A stretch of DNA of 64,000 nucleotides from Megalopta genalis (Eukaryota > Arthropoda > Insecta > Hymenoptera > Halictidae): positions 186,001 through 250,000 of the forward strand of contig NC_135017.1 of the NCBI RefSeq assembly GCF_051020955.1, written 5' to 3'. The number at the start of each line of letters is the position of its first letter. Positions within the stretch are counted from its first letter, which is position 1. The notes below the pieces were generated by a model. It had not been told where the DNA came from, did no database searches, and saw only the letters and a list, made by a program, of their open reading frames with translations. Shown piece by piece: positions 20,487 through 30,400 of this stretch. A program made the translations under genes and the position numbers.

Positions 20487-22139
20487 GTGGGTCGATGGTG
20501 GCCGGGGAGCGTACCGGATGAAAGCGAAGATCAAATTATGGGATCTAAAAACTTAAAAATTGAACGACCTAAGTCGGCGGGTCCAGCTCCTACTCGGAGT
20601 GAAGCCGTCGCCACAGACGCGGAGGCTACAACAGCAGCTGTCAGCCCTCCTGCGTCTGCGAAAAAGACAAGGTCCGGGAAGGTGATAAACATCGCCAATC
20701 CTCGTGTGACCTTAGAGAGATGCGTGACACCCACGCGAGCGGTCTCGGTGAAAACTGAGGCCACGGAAGAAGGCGCGCCGGACACCGGTAACGTGGGGAC
20801 ATCGCCCAAGTCGGGGGACTCCCCTAGCCGCAAGGCTGGGAAGGAGAAACCCAAGAAAATCGAACGAGTCAAAGACACGCTCGTGAAGGTGCAACCGGCA
20901 CCCGTGCGTGTTGAAGACCCCGAAGGTGGCGGTTGGAAAACCGTCACCAAAAAGTCGAAGCGTGCCAAGCCAGTCGCACCTACTGGCAAGGCCGCAGCAA
21001 ACCAGGCCAGGAAATCGAAGGGGACGGTTTCCGGGCATAAGGTACGGCCTCTCGATCTCGTGAGAGACGAAGCCTTCAGGCGAGTATCAGAGATACGGAC
21101 CTTTTGCTTTCGACCCGCGTCGAAAGTCAACAAGGAGTCCGGGTCGAAGATATTAGCAGAAGTCGAAGCACTCAACGAGTTGGTTCAGGAGCTGATTCAA
21201 CGAAACAGCTTCGTCGAAGGGCAACTCGCCGCGGTCAGGGCGGATCTAAAAGCGCGTCCTACCGTAATGAGTGCGGTGCGACCTGGGCCGTCCAAGGGAA
21301 CCCTCCCGAAGACGGTCTCCAATGCCGCGCAGTTGACCTACGCCCAAGTGGCTAAGGTCAACCCGACAGCTACTCCGGAGGCGAGAAGACCACCGACACA
21401 ATACGTGGTGCGTATCTTCCCGCCAAAGGATAAAGGACAGAACAGCGATGCTACTAAGAGAGCTGTTCTGTCGATCGTGAAACCTGCGAAGGAGGCGATC
21501 CGGGTCAGATCGGTTCGACGCATCCACTCCGGTGGCATAGTCGTCGAAACCGATCGCAAGGAGGACCTAAAAGCCTTCGTAGGGAATAGAAAGCTGGCGA
21601 GTGCGTTTATCTCCTTGCCTAGCAAACGGGACCCCGAGGTCCTGATTTATGATATCCCGAAAGGGATGGGCAAGGAGGAAATTGCCTCCAGTCTTTGGAG
21701 GCAAAACCTCTCTGAGGCGTCCCAGAAGGATGTGCCTTCGGGTGTTCGGGTCAGTTGCATGGCTGGCAAGACCCCGGAGACAGTCAACTGGGTAGTGGCC
21801 GTCAGTCCGCAGATTCGTCGGCGGCTGGCGCAGAGAGGGGACCGGGTGTACCTTGGGTGGAGTTCCTGCCGTGTGCGGGACTTCATACAGGTCACCCGTT
21901 GCTACAAGTGCCAGCGCTTCGGGCACACCGCGAAGCGCTGTAAATTCAAAGAAGATGTCTGCGGACATTGTGCCGAAAAAGGGCACGGATATGCGCTCTG
22001 CAGCAGGAAGAGCAAGCCTCCGGTTTGTTCCAACTGCAAAGACAGAGGGCGGCCACACGACCATAAGTCGCGAGACCCGGCCTGCGCCTCCTATCAGGAA
22101 GCGCTGGTTTTGGAGATGTCTCGTATAAGACAAGAATAA
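20487..22139 (+). CDS. LINE ORF1 (Gag-like RNA-binding protein), copy B
   Basis: 550 codons with no stop. The first third is basic and low-complexity (KSG, SPSRKAGKEKPKK). The middle contains RIHSGGIVVETDRKEDL and a folded segment (VLIYDIPKGM, WVVAVSPQIRRRL). The C-terminus has three zinc knuckles: CYKCQRFGHTAKRC, CGHCAEKGHGYALC and CSNCKDRGRPHDHKSRDPAC, the standard R1-clade ORF1 arrangement. It would bind the element's RNA in a ribonucleoprotein. A second possible start is the Met at about codon 18 (20538). ORF2 begins 14 bases after the stop in another frame, so reinitiation or coupled translation is expected. Confidence 0.85.
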   Translation: MGRWWPGSVPDESEDQIMGSKNLKIERPKSAGPAPTRSEAVATDAEATTAAVSPPASAKKTRSGKVINIANPRVTLERCVTPTRAVSVKTEATEEGAPDTGNVGTSPKSGDSPSRKAGKEKPKKIERVKDTLVKVQPAPVRVEDPEGGGWKTVTKKSKRAKPVAPTGKAAANQARKSKGTVSGHKVRPLDLVRDEAFRRVSEIRTFCFRPASKVNKESGSKILAEVEALNELVQELIQRNSFVEGQLAAVRADLKARPTVMSAVRPGPSKGTLPKTVSNAAQLTYAQVAKVNPTATPEARRPPTQYVVRIFPPKDKGQNSDATKRAVLSIVKPAKEAIRVRSVRRIHSGGIVVETDRKEDLKAFVGNRKLASAFISLPSKRDPEVLIYDIPKGMGKEEIASSLWRQNLSEASQKDVPSGVRVSCMAGKTPETVNWVVAVSPQIRRRLAQRGDRVYLGWSSCRVRDFIQVTRCYKCQRFGHTAKRCKFKEDVCGHCAEKGHGYALCSRKSKPPVCSNCKDRGRPHDHKSRDPACASYQEALVLEMSRIRQE

Positions 22140-22153
22140 TTTGAATTACTCGA

Positions 22154-25100
22154 ATGGATAGTACAAACGACCGGCGACGCTCGAGAGTCATACGGGTCAT
22201 GCAGCATAACATGCAGCGGGCCCGAAACGTGACCGACGAAGTCCGGACTGAGATGCATAGGCGAGGGGTAGATGTGTTGCTTGCACAAGAGCCATATAGC
22301 TGGCGGGGTACTGTGCCCGGGCTAGGCTTGAGAACGAGGCTGATCACGGCAGGCGATCCGGTGATGGCTGCAATAGCGGTCAGAAACCCGGATCTAACCG
22401 TGGTCAAAGTCTCTAACTTGTGCGACACGCATTTGTCCTGTGTCAGCATCTCGGGTTCGTTTGGGAGCTTCTTCCTGATCAGCCAGTACTTTCAATGGTC
22501 CGATGACGTTGAATCAGGTCTGGCGCGGTTGGAGAGAGCTCTTTCCGCACTTAGGCATAACCGAGTCATTATCTCTGCCGACGTTAACGCAAAATCAGCC
22601 CAGTGGGGCAGTGCGGAGACGGACGTGAGAGGCCGTAAACTCGAAGAGTTTATCGTGAGCCATGGCTTGGTTGTCTTGAACGAGGCTGGAAACGCTCCGA
22701 CGTTTTCCAGCCCTAGTGGACAGTCTTACATCGACATCACACTATCGACACCTGACATTTGCGACAAGGTGCGAGGTTGGAAAGTCCGCGAGGACCTGAC
22801 AACCAGCGACCACCGAGTCATAGAGTTCACTTTGAGTTTTTGCGCCGAGGACGGTGCTGCCGAAATTTGTAGTAGCAACAGCAGCACCAACCGGAACGGA
22901 TTATTACCAAAGTTCCGACTCCGAAGCGCAAAATGGCCCGAGTTCGACAAGGCGCTGCAGGAAAGTAAGAGGAGTATATCCCCCAATCCATTGAACAATA
23001 AGGGGGAAGTCGAACATCTAGCACAGGAGATCGAAAGAATGATCGTCCAAGCGTGCAACTCCTCGATGCCAACCAAGCAGTGGCATTCAAAATCCGTCCC
23101 ATGGTGGACGGCCGACCTGACGAGGCAGAAGAGGCGAGTCTATAAACTTAGACGAGCCTCGCAGAACGCAGCATGTTTAGAGGAGCAGAGGGCGGCCAAG
23201 AGGACCGAGTATCTCAAACAGAGAAAGGCCTACAAAGCCGCCATTAAAGCTGCTCGGTCGCACAGCTGGCGTGCATTCGTGACCGAGCAGGGAAACAAGG
23301 AACCCTGGGGCCTCATTTATAAGATCACGAGGCAGAAGATGACAGCCAGCACGGTCATCTCAAATATTAATCTTAACACTGCCCAGGGTTACACTACAGA
23401 CTGGGACTCCACCGCTTCCGCGCTGCTGGAGGGGTTAATTCCGGACGATAGCCCCGAGAATGACTCCCCGGATCATGCGCGAGTCGGGAGGGAAGCTGCC
23501 ATCGAGCCGGAGAGTGAGGACGCCAGTCCCTTCACCCTCTCGGAGCTCAGATCGGCGGTCAACCGACTGAAGAGCGGCAAGTGTCCAGGCCTAGATCGGA
23601 TCGAGCCAGAGATTCTAAAACGTTCGTTTAATACGATCTCACGCGAGCTCCTCCGACTCTACAACGGATGCCTGGCACACGGAGTCTTTCCAGCGGAATG
23701 GAAAGTCGGGTCCATCATTTCCATCCTTAAAGGACCCGAGAAACCTGAAACGGAGATAAAGTCCTACAGACCTATATGCTTGCTTTCGGTCGTAGACAAA
23801 GTCTTAGAGAAGCTAATCGCTACGCGATTAGCTAGTTCGTTTTTGCACCCCGACTACGCCTCCGATCGGCAATACGGATTCAGGCCGCATCGATCCACGA
23901 CTGATGCCGTGGTAAAGATGAGGGAGCTTGCGTCCGGTCGAGAGGAAAAGTACGTCGTGGGTCTGCTCTTCGACATTGCTGCAGCCTTTGATAACGTCTG
24001 GTGGCCAAGCATACTCAACGCGTTGAGGAAGCGAGGCTGCCCAAAAAACCTATTTAGATTGGTGGTCGACTACTTCGACGGCCGCGTGGTGACTATGGTG
24101 TCTGATCGCGGTGCAGTGCGGAAGAAAGTCACTAAGGGCTGCCCACAGGGATCAATTCTTGGTCCGAGCTGTTGGAACTTAGTCTTCGACGAGGTTCTAC
24201 AGCTCATATCGAACGCCGGGCTCGCTTGCGAGCCCATCGCCTATGCAGACGACCTTCTTGTCTTGATCTTTGCGAACAGCAGGAAGGGTCTAGAAAGCAA
24301 TGGCCAATTGGTTGCGGACACCATTTCTCGCTGGTGCGACCAGCAGAAATTGTCGCTGTCTGCGACCAAGACCGAGATGATATTCTTGAAAGGCTCTCTC
24401 GACAGAGAGAGGCCACCTGTGATAAAAGTAGGAGGTCGGAATATTGCCGTCAAGGACTTTGTGCGTTACCTTGGCGTGCATTTTGACTCTGGACTGGGTA
24501 TCCATTCCCACGTCGAGTATTTGAATGCTAAGTCCTTGCGAACGTTTAATGCGCTAGCAAGGATTGCTAAGTCGAACTGGGGATTGGGATATCGGACGAT
24601 GCGTACTTTGTACCGCGGCTTGTTTGTCCCAATCGTCACGTATGCTGCCGCGGGCTGGGCAGACCGCCTTACCTCTGGGACGAGTAAAGTGCTCACCAGG
24701 GCGCAGAGGCATGTTCTGCTTGGCTGCGTCAAAGCCTACAGAACAGTCTCCACTGATGCGATCCCCGTGATCGCCGGGGAGATACCTGTGGACTTGGCGA
24801 TAGCGGAGTTCAGCTGCGTGTACAAAGCCAGGAAGAAACTCGGGTTCCAACATGGAACCTATCGAGTGAGTCAGGCCGAATTGGCTGACGAAGTCGTCAC
24901 CGAAGCCCAAGTTCGCAGAAGGCTGAGGGAGGCGACTTTAGAGATGTGGCAGCAGAAATGGTCGTCCTCGACGAAGGGTAGGGAAACCTTCCAATACTTC
25001 GGCGAGGTATCAGATCGACTCTCAGCGAGCTGGATCAGAGTCGACCATGATGTAGCGCAGTTCTTGAGCGGACACGGAGACTTCCGTGCGAAGCTCAAGA

Positions 25101-25330
25101 CGTTCGCCCTGGTCGACGATGAGTTGTGCGAATGTGGGGAGGAGGAAACTCCAAACCACGTCCTCTACGATTGTCAGCGTTACGTAGAGGACAGGGAACA
25201 CCTACGCCAGGCGGCGATTCGAGAAGGATTTCAGTGGCCGATCGACAAAGCCAGCCTGGTGTCAGAGCAGCTATTTAAGGAGTTCCAGAAATTCGCACGA
25301 TCCGTAAGAACGACTAAGAGACGAACATAG
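22154..25330 (+). CDS. LINE ORF2 (endonuclease-reverse transcriptase), copy B
   Basis: 1,058 codons, uninterrupted. Residues 1-230 form an AP endonuclease-like domain (VMQHNMQRARN, LLAQEPYSW, IISADVNAKSAQWGS, SYIDITLSTP, TTSDHRVI). The RT domain spans about residues 460-740: LKSGKCPGLDRIEPEIL, SYRPICLLSVVDKVLE, QYGFRPHRSTTDAV, FDIAAAFDNVWW, GCPQGSILGPSCWN, with the catalytic YADD box at residues 697-700. The C-terminus has a CCHC motif (CECGEEETPNHVLYDC). This is the full complement for target-primed insertion. Length and order fit R1-clade ORF2 proteins. No disabling lesion was found, so the protein is probably functional if expressed. Confidence 0.9.
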   Translation: MDSTNDRRRSRVIRVMQHNMQRARNVTDEVRTEMHRRGVDVLLAQEPYSWRGTVPGLGLRTRLITAGDPVMAAIAVRNPDLTVVKVSNLCDTHLSCVSISGSFGSFFLISQYFQWSDDVESGLARLERALSALRHNRVIISADVNAKSAQWGSAETDVRGRKLEEFIVSHGLVVLNEAGNAPTFSSPSGQSYIDITLSTPDICDKVRGWKVREDLTTSDHRVIEFTLSFCAEDGAAEICSSNSSTNRNGLLPKFRLRSAKWPEFDKALQESKRSISPNPLNNKGEVEHLAQEIERMIVQACNSSMPTKQWHSKSVPWWTADLTRQKRRVYKLRRASQNAACLEEQRAAKRTEYLKQRKAYKAAIKAARSHSWRAFVTEQGNKEPWGLIYKITRQKMTASTVISNINLNTAQGYTTDWDSTASALLEGLIPDDSPENDSPDHARVGREAAIEPESEDASPFTLSELRSAVNRLKSGKCPGLDRIEPEILKRSFNTISRELLRLYNGCLAHGVFPAEWKVGSIISILKGPEKPETEIKSYRPICLLSVVDKVLEKLIATRLASSFLHPDYASDRQYGFRPHRSTTDAVVKMRELASGREEKYVVGLLFDIAAAFDNVWWPSILNALRKRGCPKNLFRLVVDYFDGRVVTMVSDRGAVRKKVTKGCPQGSILGPSCWNLVFDEVLQLISNAGLACEPIAYADDLLVLIFANSRKGLESNGQLVADTISRWCDQQKLSLSATKTEMIFLKGSLDRERPPVIKVGGRNIAVKDFVRYLGVHFDSGLGIHSHVEYLNAKSLRTFNALARIAKSNWGLGYRTMRTLYRGLFVPIVTYAAAGWADRLTSGTSKVLTRAQRHVLLGCVKAYRTVSTDAIPVIAGEIPVDLAIAEFSCVYKARKKLGFQHGTYRVSQAELADEVVTEAQVRRRLREATLEMWQQKWSSSTKGRETFQYFGEVSDRLSASWIRVDHDVAQFLSGHGDFRAKLKTFALVDDELCECGEEETPNHVLYDCQRYVEDREHLRQAAIREGFQWPIDKASLVSEQLFKEFQKFARSVRTTKRRT

Positions 25331-25658
25331 AACGAAACTGCATACGGAGCGTGGACTCGTCCAGCTCCGTCGATGTACGGCATGCTGGGCGAACCCCTCG
25401 GGGTTCGTCCCCTCGGGCCAGGCTGAAGCCCCTCTTGCGGAGATAAAAGACTTTAACACTACTCCGTAAGAGTGCCTGGATTGGGTTGGACTCGAGGTGG
25501 CAGTGGGAGTAGCACGCTGTCTTCCCCTGATACGATAGTGAACGAGGGTAGAGCCCGAACATCAGGCATAAGTCGCAAGAGCGGCCGGTATGGTCCACCA
25601 AGGACTTAGGTACGGCCCGTCTCTCAGAGACCAACAGTTAACGACGACAACACTAACT

Positions 25659-25708
25659 GTCATACGCAAGGTCGCGAGTTAGCGGGCATAACTATTGCGG
25701 CCGAAACA
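25659..25708 (+). repeat. BEL 5' LTR remnant (3' 50 bases)
   Basis: It matches the end of the 3' LTR at 32786-32835. The rest of the 5' LTR is missing and LINE copy B abuts it. Confidence 0.7.
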
Positions 25709-25709
25709 T

Positions 25710-25727
25710 TGGTCCTTCGAGCCGGAT
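25710..25727 (+). other. Primer-binding site, tRNA-Tyr type
   Basis: TGGTCCTTCGAGCCGGAT directly follows the LTR end. Its complement, ending CGAAGGACCA, fits the 3' end of insect tRNA-Tyr as I remember it. Confidence 0.6.
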
Positions 25728-26459
25728 ACCAGATTTCGGATTTCGGTATACAACAATCGGTTACGGAAGTTCAAGCAGCGATCCGTGAAGTGAATCTGAG
25801 CAATCCATCGGAACAGGACTGTTTTCTACAATTCACGTCACGACCCTGCCGATCATCGATTCAGGAGAAGTCAGGCGAAATATCAAGTCGCAACTTTGTG
25901 TCAACTGGGTGACATTGTACATCGGTCGGAGATACAAGGGTGATTGCGGTTCAGTGGACCTTTACATCTATCAAAGGTGAAGAGGAGTAGCAAGGTCCAG
26001 CGGGAACGGGTGTAATAATAGTTCACAAAATCCACAATTCGGAAAGGATTCACCGAATCAATTCATCGGAGCGATTCATCATATCGGGAACCAGCACGGC
26101 TTGCTGATTCATCATCGCAGCAATTGTCATCGGGCATAACGGCTACCGGTCCATAGGAGTGAGCATCACCGGTGTCCTAGTCCTGAGAGTAAGTCCTTTC
26201 CAACAAATTCGACTTGCGTATTTTATATTTTGGCGGAAGTTCGAATGTGTCATGGGAAAGGAAAAGAGTGGGGAGACGTTTCGTCCGGGGCCCGCTAGAG
26301 GACTCATCAGTAAGGCTATCCTAGCGGGCCCTTGCCTTAGACGTAAGGGTAGGACGAAGTCTCGGTGTATATATAGGGATCGGAACGGATCGGCTACTAG
26401 CGGGAAGAGGAGCCCTCTGCTGGCGGGTCTGGAGGTAGCCGCCACGATATATTGTAATC
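25728..26459 (+). other. BEL leader
   Basis: Untranslated sequence between primer site and gag start. No ORF is supported. Confidence 0.5.
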
Positions 26460-27420
26460 ATGGAGGCTGAATTAAAATCTTTAGTTAGTGAGCGTGGTAT
26501 GATTAAGGCAGCGCTTACGCGGTTAAAAAAGTTCTTTAAAGAACTCACGGCTGAAACTTCCATAGGTTCATTGCAAAAAAGGCTTGAAGCGAATTTGGGA
26601 TTGTACGATAACTTCAATAGAGTGCAAAGCAAGATTGAATTGTTTGTAATGGGCACAGAAGCGGCAGCTGCTCATGAGATCGAACGGGAGGTATTTGAGG
26701 CTACATATTTCGATTTAATTGCGGAAGTAGAGGCGTATATTGCATCTGCACGGTCATCGGGTAAAACTCAAGGATCCTCAAGTTCACAATTCTCATCTGC
26801 CGTGTCTTCCCTTGCAACCCCCGCACAGCTAGCCGTAAAATTACCGACTATTCAGCTGCCGTCATTTGACGGTAATTATAGCGACTGGGTGAAATTCTGG
26901 GACACGTTTCTTTCGCTAATTGATAGCAATGATCTATTATCTGATCTTCAAAAATTTCACTATCTGCATACCTCATTAAAGGGAGCTGCTGCTGCTCGTG
27001 TGATTCAGTCTCTTGGAATTTCGGACGCTAATTATAAGTTGGCACGGGATGCTTTAAAAACTCGTTATGAGGATTCGACGACATTGTTAAAACATCATGT
27101 CAATGCGTTGCTGGACTTAGCTCCAGTTTCAAAACAATCGCGAGCGACATTGCGGGAATTTATAGATGATGCGAATAATCATCTAGCGGCTTTACAATCA
27201 TTGGCCAGTCCTACAGAAGTTTGGGATACCCTGGTTGTCCAAATACTGTCCAGAAAATTAGATGTGATTTCTTTGAGAGAATGGGAGAAGCAGATAGTAA
27301 CTTCTTCCGGGAAGATTACATTTAAACATTTTGTAGAATTTTTTTCTCGCGGAGGATAGGTCGCGATACCTCGAAAATATTGCAACTACGCAGGTAGGAG
27401 CAGGAGGGTTTGAATGGCGG
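26460..27420 (+). pseudogene. BEL Gag (DUF1759-type), frameshifted near its end
   Basis: Starts at ATG 26460 (MEAELKSLVSERG). Contains the characteristic BEL/Pao Gag block (KLPTIQLPSFDGNYSDWVKF, FHYLHTSLKGAAAARVI, ALKTRYED, WDTLVVQILSRKLD). A run of seven T residues near 27340-27346 shifts the frame and creates the stop at 27357. The frame one base over continues with RSRYLENIATTQ into the knuckles, so one T fewer would be expected. Confidence 0.85.
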
Positions 27421-30400
27421 TCACAAGGTTCGGGCGTTCGTAAATTTGAAAGGTTGACCACTCACGTTTCTAGTGCCAGCTCACAATGCTCATGTTGCCG
27501 CGGTAATCATCCATTATACAAATGTGACAAATTTAAGAAGCTTAATCTTAACGACAAAAAGGAAATAGTTCAAAACTCTCAACGATGCTACAAATGTTTG
27601 GAAACCGGGCATCGGGTACAGAACTGTACACGACGGAATTGCTCTATATGTGATAGGAGGCATCATTCTCTATTACATCGTGATAGTAAGATCAAACATA
27701 CTGAGAAGGAGAATGATGATAAGCAGGAATTGTCACCTAATACATCGCAACAGTCATGCATCGCAAATATTGCTAGTGACTCGGTTGACTATACCATTTT
27801 ATCGACTGCCATTGTGTATATAGAAGATTGTAAGGGTCAAAGGCAGGAGTGTAGATTATTATTAGATTCCGGATCTCAAACTAATTTCATAACGCTTGAA
27901 TTTAGCAAAAAATTGGGAATACCATCTATTCCAGTAAAAACGAGGGATTCAGGATTAGGAAGAATTCCGAACTCAATCAAAGGTCGGGTAGAGTTAAAGC
28001 TGTTTTCCAAATGCAATAATTTTCGGACTAATATCTCTTGTTTAACTATCAATAACATAACGGAGGACATGCTAATATGCCTCTAAACAGATCAGCAATA
28101 TCAGTACGAACAAATATATTTCTGGCGAATTCGCATTTTGACAGTTGCAGAAGAGTAGATATGCTCGTCGGCGCTGGTCTATTTTGGAAGGTTTTGTGTG
28201 TCGGTCAACACAAAGCCGGGCCTGAGCTATTATGGCAGAAGACTCAGTTCGGTTGGGTTCTAGGGGGAAAATTGACCTGGCCAGCTAGCCACGCGCCGAA
28301 TCTCACGAATAGATGTAATTTGCAGGTAGTTACAAATTCCGAATTGCAAGGTCAGCTAGAAAGATTTTGGAAGATAGAAGAGTTACCGCGTACTAATAAT
28401 CAAATAGATGACTGTGAAGCGCACTTCTTAGAAACAGCTCATCGGGATTCGAGCGGCCGGTACGTAGTTAGCATTCCATTCAAGGATAACCTTACTAAGT
28501 TAGGCAATTCACGCGACCAAGCCGAAAGGCGTTTGCTTGCGTTAGAACGAAGAATGGTCAGGCAGCCTGAACTGCGGGAACAATATGTTCAATTCATGAA
28601 TGAGTATGAGACTCTGGGACACATGTCCCAAGTTTCGGATACATATAATGCTTCTGAGTTAAATTATTATCTCCCTCATCACGCCGTCTATAAGCATAGC
28701 AGTACAACAACAAAACTTCGTGTAGTATTTGATGGTTCGGCTAAATCATCTTCAGGTCTTGCATTAACACGTTAAGCGCCACGCCGAATTTTTGCGCCTT
28801 TCCGTTGAAGCCACAGTTAGCCGTCAGGCGGGCCCTACCGGGCAGCGCGCCGATAGGCGAGCCAGAGTATAAACAGATAACGGGTAACGTAACCCGGGTT
28901 GAGGACCGGAGCTTGTCTTCGTATGTTTATCTTTCCACTTGCAGATAAACTGTACTCGAGAGCCTGTCATTTTCTGATCGTAATAAATACTATGTATATA
29001 CTTTGTTTATATCCTTATAGTCCCTTCTCCTTGGTAGAAGATAAAAAAGCAATCAATGAATGCTACGAGGCGTATAAATAAGTATTCTATTCTATTCCTT
29101 GAAGCATTGACCAAACAAAAACCGATATCGCATAATTTAAATGTTCAGTCTCACAAATACGCAAGGACCGACACACGCGCCGCGATAGAAGAACGAAAAA
29201 TCTGTCGCCGGTCCGCAGGGACCGGCGTGGCCTGAATGGAAAGTCTAGCGCCGGTCCCTAGGGACCGGCGTGGCGCTTAACGTGTTAAACAACACACAAT
29301 TGGTAGGTCCCACGGTGCAAAGCGATCTATTCTCAATATTAATTAGATTCCGTTTGCATAAATATGTTTTGAGTGCTGATATAGCTAAGATGTATAGGCA
29401 GGTGTTGGTTGAGGTTAAAGATAGGCGGTTCCAACGGATTCTGTGGAGAAGGAATACGACAGATCCGATTCAGACATATGAACTAAACACGGTGACATAC
29501 GGTACAGCTTCCGCAACATTTCTTGCAACACGAGTATTGCACCAAGTCGGCCTTGAATGTGCGGAACGTTTACCGGAAACTAGTAGAATTATAATTAATG
29601 ATTTCTATGTTGACGATCTGCTGACCGGTACGGAAACCATTTTGGATGCACAAAAATTGAGGGATGAAATAACGAATATTTTAGAACAGGCCGGGTTTCA
29701 GTTGCGGAAATGGGTAACAAATAGTCCAAACATTTTAAAAAACAATTTAGAGCCTGTTGAGGAAAAGGAAATTAGCATCGATAAGGATCCAAAGACACTT
29801 GGTTTATTATGGTCACCAGACGAGGATCTACTCAGATTTTCTTTGTCATTCGAGAAACATAGACGAGTTACAAAACGCGTTATTCTTTCGGAAATAGCCC
29901 AGATTTTTGACCCGTTGGGAATCATAGGGCCAATTATCACGCGGGCGAAGATAATCATGCAGGAATTATGGCAATTAAAAACAGGCTGGGACGAATCGAT
30001 TTCTCAGGAGTTGCATACTCAATGGCAGCAGTATCGCAATGATTTACAGGAATTAGTTTCATTAAAAATTCCGCGTGGCGTAGCAATGGGTAAGCTTGAA
30101 AGCACTGAATTACATGGCTTTTCGGACGCATCGGAAAGGGCTTACGGGGCGTGTGTCTATCTTCGGTCCTTGACGACGTCAGGTATTTGGGAAGTACGCT
30201 TGCTTTGTGCAAAATCAAGGGTTGCGCCCTTAAAAACAATTTCTGTGCCTCGGTTAGAGCTTTGCGGGGCATTACTACTAGCTCAATTAGTAGACAAGGT
30301 AAAGCGTGCTTTAAGCATGCCAATAAATAGCATTCGTTATTGGTCGGACTCTACTGTTACGCTCACTTGGCTAAAACAATCTCCAAGTAGATGGAACACT

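Larger units (their letters stand above)
19217..25658 (+). mobile_element. R1-clade LINE, copy B, both ORFs open
   Basis: About 6.4 kb: a 5' UTR with internal direct repeats (19217-20486), ORF1 (20487-22139), ORF2 (22154-25330) and a 3' UTR to about 25658 with no poly(A) tail. It starts with the same word as copy A and interrupts Gypsy C at the RT active site. No matching target duplication is visible, because the sequence on the right is the remnant of a BEL LTR and not Gypsy. The element is GC-rich. It is the best candidate in the window for a potentially active element. Confidence 0.85.

Noticed and set aside
20531..21175. 214-codon minus-strand open frame opposite LINE ORF1
   Set aside because: Antisense shadow of GC-rich ORF1.
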